Below, one piece after another: positions 54,899 through 64,000 of a stretch of 64,000 nucleotides of DNA. A model generated the notes under the pieces. It searched no databases and was not told the DNA's origin. It worked only from the letters and a program-made list of their open reading frames with translations. A program made the position numbers and the translations under genes. Each line of letters opens with the position of its first letter. Positions within the stretch are counted from its first letter, which is position 1. Origin of the DNA: Zychaea mexicana (Eukaryota > Mucoromycota > Mucoromycetes > Mucorales > Lichtheimiaceae); contig NW_026516677.1 in assembly GCF_025766255.1 (NCBI RefSeq), positions 310,001 through 374,000 of the forward strand. Direction: 5' to 3'.

Positions 54899-57553
54899 AT
54901 GTCGCAGGTGAAAGCCGACAAGGCAACGTCCTCTATGACCAATGTATCATCACCATTACGGTTCGAACTACTTTCTTCTTCTGCTGCTGCAATGACACCT
55001 ACTTCATCAAGGCGATCGTTACAAAGCCAGGAGGATATAGACGATGACCATGATAGCAATAATTGCTCTACTGCCAAACGAACTCGCATCGACAATGCTT
55101 CACCTTCGTCACCTCATTTACTGCGCAGAATGCTGACACCTTCACGATCAGCCATGCTGGAAACGTCAAACTTATTTGACCAACCCGACATTATGACGCA
55201 AGAACGAATAAAAAGCACTGGCAGTTTCGTTGGTAACAGCAGCGACCTTGTGTTTAGCAGCAGTCCGGCTCCTGCCCTTGGAAGTGGAAGTGGTGGGCAT
55301 TTAGGTGCTCGCAACTACAAAGTTGTTGATCGCGACAAAACGTCACCTTCCCAACGACACCATTTATATAATCAACAGTTATCTTTACTATCGCCACAGC
55401 AGCAACGACATAAACAAAAACAACAACAACAGCAAGAGCAAGAGCAAAATCTTGACGACTACTCGGACGATTTTCCACTCGCTGGCTATAATGATCCTGG
55501 CTTCGTAGAAGGAAACATGAACAACTTTTTGCTAGACGATGGTATCGATGATGACAATGATTATCCCGGGTATGACGACGAAGAAGAAGTATTTACGCAT
55601 GCACGACGATCTCTTTTGAGCGAACTTAAAAGCAGTGAAATTGCTCCTCAGTTTGAAGAGCCAGAAGTTGATGAAGAGGAACGGCTCCAGTTCAGCAAAA
55701 GCTTGCTTGATGCCGTATGGGGAGATGAGGAAGCAACGCCAGTGCTAGAAGAAGCAGCAGCAGCAGTAGGAGAAGCATTGATAGTACAACCACCAGCAGC
55801 AGCCACGCCTCTCAGGAACAAGAATCATGCACCTTCTCGATTACAACAATATGATGATGAATGTACCGAATTCTTTACCACCAGCAATGTTGAAGATAAT
55901 GAAACAACCGAGCCATTACCTACCTCGTCGCTGCGCAGAACCTATGCTCCATCCAGTTGGCAGCGCATTAAGCCAGCTTATCTCACCACACAACCTCGGT
56001 TCTTGACAAGCGAGTATTTCGAGGAGCACAATGCGACGAGTTGCATGCAGGAAGAAGAGGAAGAGTTGTATGACGATGAAACGACCATTACGCCCTACTT
56101 TGAAGCAAAATATACTGTATTGGAAATTATGGGATCGGGCGAATATGCGGAGGTGTTCAAAGTACAACATATGGACACAGGTCGTCTCTGGGCTATTAAA
56201 AAGACAAAGCTGGCGTTCTGTAGTTATGATGACAGGTAGCGTTTAATATTCTTTTAACGGCCGAGTAAACTGTATGGTGTCACTAACAACTGCCGTTTGA
56301 TCCGTCTATCAGATGGCAGCAGATTATCGAGGTGGATCATATGCGAGCAGTCAGCGGTAGCAAACACTGTGTGGAACTCACGGATGCATGGGAGCAGGAA
56401 GGCAACCTTTACATACAGATGGAGCTCTGTGAAAATGGAAGGTAAGGTTAATTTCGAGTTTTGATCATGAGATATGAGATAAGCTTGGAGTTTTCAATTG
56501 ATTAAAGCTAGAATATCGAAATATATGTCTAGTTTGGGAGATTACATTGACTTTAACAATCGACATATACCCGAGTTGGATGTATGGTCAATCTTGAGTG
56601 AAATTGCGCAGGTAAAAAAAGAACAGTTTTTTTTGCTTCTCGTATGGTGAAGTTTTATGGAAGATCAAGCGTGTATTTAAGATACCTTATATATTAGGGA
56701 GTCAAAGCTATTCACGATGCAAACATTATACACTTGGACCTCAAACCATCTAATATATTGATTGGCGACTCAGGATCAATTAAGATTGGTGACTTTGGCG
56801 TATCTGTGCGAGAACCAGTGGTAAGCATTCGCCATTTTCTCGTTTAAGGTCTAGTAAGATAATGTATACGTGTAGCTGATAAGCTAATCCGTTCTATGAA
56901 AACGTATTTTTAGGACCTCGATTGGGTCAAGGGTGAGGGCGATCGGCGATACATGGCACCGGACTTACTTCGAGATCAGTTTCATAAACCAGCTGATATA
57001 TTCAGGTAAATGTGCAATGAGTCCGGCCAAAATGACACAAAGGAAAGGAATATTATTGATATATCTAACATGTTGTAAAATTAGTCTTGGCCTGATTGTA
57101 CTTGAGATGGCTACTGGAATTGTGTTACCCGACACTGGCGAACCTTGGGAAGAGCTCCGCTTAGCAGATTTCTCGGGCTGTGAAGAAGCATTGGCCAAAA
57201 CATCACGTAAAATGCGCGATTTTATTGAATGGCTAATGCAAATCAACTCACGTGAGCGGCCTACCATTGATCAAGTATTAGCCCACCCGGAGCTGGCATC
57301 CAGAGTGGCAAAGGAAGAAGATGATGATATTAGGGGCAGTAACAACAAGGGTATTCTTTTTGAATACGTGCAACAAGTGAAGTCAATTGAACAAGCAAGA
57401 TCTCCAGCATCATCTCCATCATCCCCCGTGCTAGCAGCGCTAGCAAAAATCGATAACGCGCTTGGTGGTGCTGCAGAAAACGATGACGACGATGACGACG
57501 ACGACGACGACGACGGGGAGCTGGATGATGACGAAAACGCATTATTGCATTAA
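54899..57553 (+). CDS. WEE1: Wee1-like mitotic-inhibitor kinase
   Basis: Wee1 restrains mitotic entry by phosphorylating Cdk1 on its inhibitory tyrosine. Six exons (about 54899-56235, 56313-56441, 56533-56611, 56698-56820, 56914-57005, 57085-57553) are seen. The first 420 residues are disordered and Ser/Gln/acidic-rich, with several SP/TP sites. The kinase domain starts YTVLEIMGSGEYAEVFKVQ and has LWAIKKTKLAF (catalytic Lys), DAWEQEGNLYIQMELCENGS and IIHLDLKPSNILIGDSG. It continues with KIGDFGVSV and EGDRRYMAPDLL. The His-Leu-Asp-Leu-Lys catalytic loop and EGDxRYMA are Wee1-specific. The tail after the kinase domain is acidic with about 12 Asp. The ATG at 54899 (MSQVK) is preferred over 54791, which lies in the pyrimidine-rich leader. 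Confidence 0.93.
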
Positions 57554-58386
57554 TTCCTTGAGCATTCGCCGTTTCTTCCTTGCTTTGTCTATATACCACT
57601 TACCCCTTCACACACTCTCATCCTCACAGTAAAAGACCATCTGCATTTCGTACGCCATCATCTTCGTAAACTTTCTGTAAATACTTATCTCCCATACTCT
57701 TTGCTTGCTCACACAATTATAAACATATTCAATCATTATTTCGGAAACCCCGATTCATCTTCCTCTCTTTTCATGCCGTTGTTTATGAACACAGCTAATC
57801 TACTATGTGCACAAGTCATACATAGTAACTATGCAAATGTTTAAAGCGGGTGGTGATGGCATTGCTTTGGAGTGACAAAAAGACCCTGTTGTCTCGGCGG
57901 GACTTTTATCACGGCACTCTTCTTCTTTCCGGTTACACAGTGACACGTCCAGCCACAACAGCAATAGTAATAGTAAGACACGCTCTCCGAGATAGTAACA
58001 TACGTGCATGATATTGATGGTAACTTGGAGACAAAACGACCGCTATTGCGTTATCAGATAAGGCATCTGTAAAGTCGCCGGTGATAATTCTTGAGTAAGT
58101 TTTATTCACTCGGTGCTGTGTGTAAAAGAAAAGGTACAAGTAACCCTAAAATGCACTAGCAAGTGAAAAATTACGCGTTTGCGGAAATCAGGGAGAGTAC
58201 TCAAGGTGACGTTACCAAAATACAAACCAACCTGCCTGCGTATATAGAACGCACTTTTAATACTAAAACTTGTGCTGTGCAACCTACTATTCCCGCGTTG
58301 ATTACGGTGCGCACTACACAGCCTGTTTTTTCTTTTCTTTTCTTTTCTTCCTCCTATTCCCTTACTTTTTCTACTACGACAGAAAA
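57554..58386. other. WEE1 3' region and YOP1 promoter
   Basis: The interval holds CT-rich 3' sequence after WEE1, then AT-rich DNA. A pyrimidine-rich leader (TTTTCTTTTC repeats, 58325-58350) sits immediately before the YOP1 start. No gene is seen. Confidence 0.5.
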
Positions 58387-59372
58387 ATGACCACCACCAA
58401 CAATCTGTACAGTGTCGAAGGCATTCAAGCCAAGTTCAGAGACGGTCTTGCTTGTCTTGATGGCGAGCTTAGTCAGTACAAGTACGCCAACGAGATTGAA
58501 CGCCGAACTGGTGTCCCCAAGAGCTACGTTGCTCTTGGTGGTGGTGCTCTTGTCTTCATCATGATCTTTTTCAACTTGGCTGGTCAGCTTTTGACCAACA
58601 CCATTTCGTGGGTTTACCCAGGTACAGTAGTCTTCTTATTCTTATAAGGGCGCGTCATTGCTTCTCTACTGCTCTTGTTTCTCGTTCTCTTTTGCCCCTT
58701 TTATTATCTTTTTTTTTGTACTTGGCGTTTTGTGTGCGTGTTGGTCAAGAGAAGGGAGACTTTTGCGTGTATTACGTTTTAAAGCAAGAAATAGGATAAG
58801 GGGTGCACATCAAATGGTATCTCTAGTCAGTCTCAGGAGCCATTTATTAAATAAGACTTAACTGATAAAATCTCCTTCATGTGGGCTAGCTTACGCGTCG
58901 TTCAAGGCCATCGAAACCGCCTCTGTTGCCGACGACAAGCAATGGTTGACCTATTGGACCGTTATCGGCTTTGTCCAGATCGTTGAATTCTTCTCTGATG
59001 TCCTCTTGTACTGGTTCCCCTTCTACTATCTCTTCAAGACTGTCTTCATCCTCTGGCTCGCACTGCCTCAGTTCCGAGTAAGTACCCAGTGCTTTTTTTA
59101 TGTTGACCACAATATGTGTGTGCGTGTGAGCGAGCAGCACTGAACGTATGTGCACTGCTGCTGCGTGAGGGGTCGCATTGCACATATGCACGACAACCTT
59201 GTTTATACGCTATGTCTGACTTTTTGGTCGTTATTATTAGGGTGCCGAAGTCTTGTACTCCCGTTTCTTGCGTCCTTACTTGCTCAAGGCCCAAGGCGAT
59301 ATTGACAAGAAGGCCGATGACTTGCGCCAAAAGGTCAGCGACGTCGCTTCCGAGTTCTCCAAGAAGGATTAA
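58387..59372 (+). CDS. YOP1: ER-shaping protein Yop1/REEP5 (TB2/DP1/HVA22 family)
   Basis: Yop1 bends ER membranes into tubules with reticulons. Three exons (58387-58621, 58890-59077, 59241-59372) give 184 residues, the standard length. The N-terminal cytosolic stretch is followed by a wedge-forming hairpin (VALGGGALVFIMIFFNLAGQ). The family core is ISWVYPAYASFKAIET, DDKQWLTYWTVIGFVQIVEF, FPFYYLFKTVFILWLALPQF and GAEVLYSRFLRPYL. The C-terminus is an amphipathic helix (DIDKKADDLRQKVSDVASEF). The first intron interrupts the YPAY motif, at P/AY. The ATG at 58387 matches the family start. Confidence 0.96.
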
Positions 59373-59926
59373 ATTATTTGCTCTCTGTTCTGCTCTCTTT
59401 TGTTTGTCGAGTAAACTATTTCCAAAAACCCAAAATAAAAATTATTCCCGCCTTTTTCATATTGTACAAACTAGACGCGTAATGCGCGCTTGGTACACTG
59501 GCTGTTGTGTGCTTGGACTTGGATATCTTTGTTGGGAAAAGTGGTATATGTGGTGACTGTCGTACACATAGTGTTGCTGGTACATGCTTCAATAAGTCGT
59601 GGGGTTCGTATGCATTCTTTTGAACGATATAAGCAACACAGCGGCACTGCGATGTTATCCTATTCACGTGCTTTTTTGTTTTTGTTGCCGTATTACAAGT
59701 ATTTTCCTTTGCCGCCCGTATGACTCGTAATTACCCGAAGCAAAAACTGCGATATAGAGGATAAATTACAATTATTTAGAGTAGTAGTTGCTATGTCGTT
59801 TTTTCTCTTTTTTTTTATTTATTTAGATCGTGAGATTGGAAGGTGAAGAAGGTAGAGGGTAATATAGTATGCGCATGTCGTATATAAAGAAAAGGGTAGA
59901 AGGAAATGGATATGAGATTTCTCCTT
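59373..59926. other. Convergent 3' region YOP1 / RPN10
   Basis: About 550 bp lies between convergent stops, with a long T run near 59800-59820. There is no coding evidence. Confidence 0.5.
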
Positions 59927-61617
59927 TTATTTATCGTCATCCTTTTTGCCTTCCTTGTCCTTCTTATCCTGAAGATCCTCCAATGCCTTCTGGATCCGCT
60001 CGTCGTTCTGGTCCACACCGGGTAACGAGCTCAGTACTGCAGACAGCATCTCGTTGTTTGCCTCAGCGCTATCATTGTTCATTGACATTTCCAATGCTCG
60101 CTGGAGCTGGTCTTGTTCACTGAGATCGTCCATGTTTACATCTTCGTCCTAGAGGTCAAGAGCAATATACATATTAGATCACATAATAACTAGAACAAAT
60201 TTGACGAGACTGGTCATCTACATACCGGTACAGCGCCACCCTGGGCATTATTATTATCACCCATCGACATGGCAAGAGCAGCTTGCAATTCAGCATCCTC
60301 GGCGCTCATATCCTCATGCTTCTGCTGCTCTCCGCTTGCTGGTGCTTTCGAGTCAATGGCCATACTTTCGCCGCTAACTTGTGCTGCTTGTGATGACGAA
60401 GATTCGCCCATTGATTTGTCGCCACTGCCACTACTGCCTCCACCCTGCTTTGCTGCCTCGGCTTCTTGACGGGCCTTTTCTTCTTCCAATGAAATACGGA
60501 GTGCCTAAATTTTATTACAAGAGATTTTTAGCATACTAGTTAACCGGCTACTTCTTTGCTTTCTCTAAAATGTCCTTACCAAAGCAAGTTCAGGGTCCAA
60601 ATTGGGATCAACGCCAAACTCGAAATCACCGCCTCCACCACCAAATCCGCTGGGTGCGCCTTCCTCACCAGCTATAATCGGGGTCGATATAAGCATGTCG
60701 CTTAAAATATGAGGTCCTGGAGGAATGCTGACAAGGTGACTAAACAGAAAGTCAAGCAATATGGAAAGAAAGGTTCAGCTATTCTACTACTTTCTTTCGG
60801 TGACAAATTCTCCTCCCTTCTTATTTTTTCCACCCAACCCAACCCAACCCATAGCCTTTGCAGTACCTGTTATCACTATTATTAACATTGTTAATAAATG
60901 CCTCCAACTTGGCCGTGTTCTCTGCCTCCTCTCCGAAATTGACAATGTCTACAGCAACGTTATTCTTCTTCATCTTCTTAGCCAATTTAACAAGCGTTCT
61001 TTCGTCTGCCTCGACTGGACTACCGACAAACACCACAATGCGTTGACGTTGATTTCGGTTTTGTCTGTGTTTTAATGCAAGCTACACATATACAACAACA
61101 TAATATCAAGCAGATTACGCGTACAAATTAGAGGTCATTATATAAATTTGACATATCAATACATATGTTTCTACCAGCCAAGCAACTGACAAAACCATCG
61201 ACAAAATATTAGTATTACCTGTGCAATTTGTATACCCGTCATGAAATCAGCCTTGTTACTGATTTTCACGCCGTGTAGTGCGGACAGAATTTTACCGACA
61301 TCCGAAGTTAATGTGACCAACACTTCAGGGCTCTTGCCAGCCATGGTCATCAAGCCGACCGTGCTTTCTCGGTTGGCCTGTGTCTTTGACGAAAAGATGA
61401 GATTGACAGCTTCGTTTTGCGCTGCGAGTCGATTGGGCGTATAATCGCCGTTCCGCATCCACTCTGAGTTGTCAATCCTATAAATTTAATGTGGAGTTAC
61501 GTTAAACTGAGGAAAGGAAGAGAGAAGGAAAGCTTATATCTGGCCTTCTTTTTCTTTTGGTTTTTGTATGGTGATTTGAGAAGAAGCTTACACAATCATT
61601 GACGCTTCCAGTGACAT
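59927..61617 (-). CDS. RPN10: 26S proteasome ubiquitin receptor Rpn10 (PSMD4)
   Basis: Rpn10 is a regulatory-particle subunit that binds polyubiquitin. Six exons are seen, roughly 61617-61592, 61475-61219, 61082-60867, 60738-60582, 60506-60225 and 60149-59927. The N-terminal vWA domain reads [20 protein letters not shown], with [45 protein letters not shown] and [12 protein letters not shown]. After [20 protein letters not shown] come ubiquitin-interacting motifs: [30 protein letters not shown] and [14 protein letters not shown]. Three UIM-like helices are more than the single one of budding yeast and resemble animal or filamentous-fungal forms. The end is Lys/Asp-rich ([10 protein letters not shown]). 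Confidence 0.95.
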
Positions 61618-62733
61618 GTTGAGCGGATTTTATGTTTATAAAACTGAAAAAAAGTATAAGAGATTGAGGTTTTGTTGGAAAGGACAAACTGATCGCAATA
61701 GAGGTTTGCTGAACAAAGCGACGCGCGCTCTCTCTATTTCTCGCTCAATTACGAATCGCTGAGCGTACGTCATAGGTCTGGCGGGGTTAAAGCGGCTCGC
61801 CTCCCGTGTATGCTGGAGCTGGCACCCAATGTTTTTTCGACGTTATACATAGCCTTACTGAACTGCACTTGACCCACGGTCACCTACAAAAAAAAAAAAA
61901 ACTTACTGAACTGCATAAGCAAGAATCAAGCAGCAAAATCGACCTTTCTACTATATCTTTCTACAGGTTTTTATAGTTGTTTTTGTCATACCACATCTTT
62001 GAAGGACTATGAAGCGTTGTGTTGGGTATTAGATGTGTGATGCTAAGCAAGTGCTAGCTTTCGACATAAAGCGCAACCACCACGTAACGATACTCTGCGA
62101 ATGAGGGAATTTATTACTTTTTTCTATATAGCTGTTGCAAAACCAGAACAAAATTCAGATATAATGAATAATGCTCAAAACAGCCAACTGCTATTTTTCG
62201 TAGTTGTCGTTGAACGATACTAAAAATGTATACACAATAAAATGTTATAGCAGACCTGCAATAATGGCATCCACAACATCATCCGATGTACTTATGCTTC
62301 CTCTTCACGCTGAATTGTTTATTGGTATACTTACTCTCTTCTACTTTGCTATACATACACAAGCCATTCACGTCAAATAATTATGGAAAAATTTAAACGA
62401 ACACTTTTGCGACCGTTGATATTTATTGCCTATCGCTTATATTTGACCAGTATCTCATCCGTCGATAAAAAAGTGCTTGCTTTGCTGTTTCATAGAAGCA
62501 TAAGATGTATATTTATCATAACAAAGATGATAAGATTTCAACTATTTCAAGTGCACTACTGCTGGTTATCTTGCTATGATACACATCAATTTGAAAAGTT
62601 TCAAGAATAAAAAATACATATTTTTATTGTTAGTTGGAAATGTTATATAAGTGAAAAAAGCGGGGGCACTACTGGTTATATCAATATCATAGCAAAAGAG
62701 TTTGTATATATATGCAGTTGTCGCAGTCTCTTA
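61618..62733. other. Intergenic region after RPN10
   Basis: AT-rich DNA with no supported gene. It should include the RPN10 promoter. Confidence 0.45.
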
Positions 62734-63277
62734 ATGTTCTACGCTTTATCGTCACATTCTCTCGAGTTCAAAGCTTCGCGATTTCCCATGTCGCGTCTTT
62801 TACACGTATGCGCAGAAAAGGCAAACGTTTCGAACAGTGATGTTGTTCGCTTGACGTAAGTATTTTGATAGGTCGGATCACTCGAGGCACTAGTGTCCTT
62901 CTGCTATAGTGTGTTTTTATGGATTCAGTTATCTACGAGACCATGAAGAAGCCATTGCTTCCCTAAGTGGTCCACGATGTAACGACCTGCCCTCATCAAC
63001 AAGTATTTAAAGACTCATTGACGAAGTCTTTACGCTAATTCCACGCAACAGCACCTGCTCTTTGCTAGATTGCGCCTGGCGCATTTGAAGGTATCTCCCC
63101 AAGTGCATTCCAGGCAAAAAGGGTGATAAAGATGCGGAAAATGCCGCAGACGACGATAATACGAGTAGCAGTGTTGTAGTATGTACTGTACTTTCGGATG
63201 TTACAGCCAAAAATGGCACGAGGCGAAATTTTCAGTATGTCGCAATCATGCGAGATGCTAATGCTTTAAGCAAATAG
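62734..63277 (+). pseudogene. Decayed gene of unknown family
   Basis: Two blocks splice cleanly: 62734-62855 (MFYALSSHSLEFKASRFPMS, then LLHVCAEKANVSNSDVVRLT) and 62929 onward (YLRDHEEAIASLSGPRCNDL). The second frame stays open to a TAG at 63275-63277 apart from TAA at 63008 and TGA at 63086. It reads RLIDEVFTLIPRNSTCSLLD, CIPGKKGDKDAENAADDDN, VVVCTVLSDVTAKNGTRRNF and YVAIMRDANAL. The coding texture across about 150 codons with just two stops suggests a recently broken gene. I do not recognise the family. Introns spanning both stops are conceivable but no good donor/acceptor pair was found. Confidence 0.45.
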
Positions 63278-64000
63278 GCAAAATGGCAAAGTGTGCAAAG
63301 CTGTACGAAAATCTTCAGTCGACCGTTGCCTTACATGAATCAGATGATGCCCAAGACACTACTCCATCTACTAAGCATAATTCAACAACGGCTACACCAA
63401 CTTTAATGATAGTATCAAATTTTCTCCTTTAGTAAAGAATTAACATGGAAACTTACTCTACTTAGTACGCGAGGAAGCTCGGAGCGGATATAAGTTGGTG
63501 TGTTCTGCGTAATATATTTCTGTATTGTACATATAATTATGACACGAAAGTTTAAGAATAATGTGAAGTGCCAGTTTGTTGTTTAAATGACTGTTAATGA
63601 TGTATGCAGGCTGCAAGACGACCTAGCGAATAATAATAGCAACGCTAACAGCAATCAGTAACAACAGCAACGACAGAATATTAACTCAAAAGGCTCTTAC
63701 TTGCCAAAGGTTCCGATATCAGTCATGTACTGTACTTTTATCGAACAGCCATCGATGACCACTCTTGTCTTCTTTGAAATCACCGTTCGACACCTTGATC
63801 AAAAGCATTTGTGGCGTACAACATCTTGATTTTTCCTTTATTGAAAAGTAGTCATCTTGAGCTTTTCTGCTCGCTGAGCCTCCAGTAAATGCGATCTTGC
63901 TTCTGTATGATACGCGATTGTTATCAGTTACGGGTAAAACAGACGAGCACCGCGTGACCTAATTGCCCAAGGTTGGAGTTCTAGTATGTTATCATCCACT
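63278..64000. other. Window end: coding remnant on minus strand
   Basis: On the minus strand, about 63920-63690, a 60-codon open stretch reads SIKEKSRCCTPQMLLIKVSN and GHRWLFDKSTVHD, then TGA (63721-63719), then YRNLWQV. It looks like part of a real but broken or multi-exon gene extending beyond the window. Nothing else is callable here. Confidence 0.3.

Overview
The window reads as intron-rich fungal nuclear DNA, most likely from an early-diverging filamentous lineage (Mucoromycota-type). The reasons are dense short GT..AG introns of roughly 50-150 nt, fungal-type gene versions (Rna1 RanGAP, Ppn1 endopolyphosphatase, Yop1, Sec12, a Zrt3/GufA-type ZIP, a Nim1/Gin4-type kinase) and poly-Q/N/H-rich regulators. 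The phylum assignment is inference; 'fungal' is well supported. Exon structures were assembled by eye from splice consensus plus family alignment, so junctions may be off by a base or two.

Layout. 0-2.3 kb: 3' part of TOM70 (+). 2.4-5.0 kb: SET/NAP histone chaperone (+) converging on ribosomal eL18 (-). 6.3-12.4 kb: MOB4/phocein (+), then SPC25, SEC12 and a sulfotransferase-like protein, all (-). 12.4-21 kb: gene-poor, holding a decayed PRISE-type reductase and coding scraps. 21.4-25.5 kb: a C2H2 zinc-finger regulator and an unassigned protein (+). 25.6-29.3 kb: ZPR1 and a broken questin-oxidase-like gene (-). 30-34 kb: RanGAP (+) converging on endopolyphosphatase PPN1 (-). 35.3-39.4 kb: ribosomal eL22 (+) and PAB1 (-). 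40.7-50.5 kb: Nim1/Gin4-type kinase, ZIP transporter, WBP4-like splicing factor and CTP synthase, all (-). 52-57.6 kb: KRI1 and WEE1 (+). 58.4-61.6 kb: YOP1/REEP (+) converging on RPN10 (-). 62.7-64 kb: decayed gene pieces.

Most genes are unrelated housekeeping functions: ribosome and its assembly, mRNA binding and splicing, protein import and ER export, proteasome, kinetochore, nucleotide synthesis. No operon-like pathway or bacterial-style defence system is visible. The closest thing to a functional pair is a Nim1-family kinase and a Wee1 kinase about 10 kb apart; in yeasts the former class inhibits the latter. The most unusual features are structural: an 8-nt microexon in TOM70, a start codon split by an intron in the WBP4-like gene, a first coding exon of only ATG in eL18, a GC-AG intron in SPC25, and a KDEL tail on Sec12. 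Two metabolic genes show clear inactivating lesions, and the 12.4-21 kb stretch looks like a zone of gene decay.
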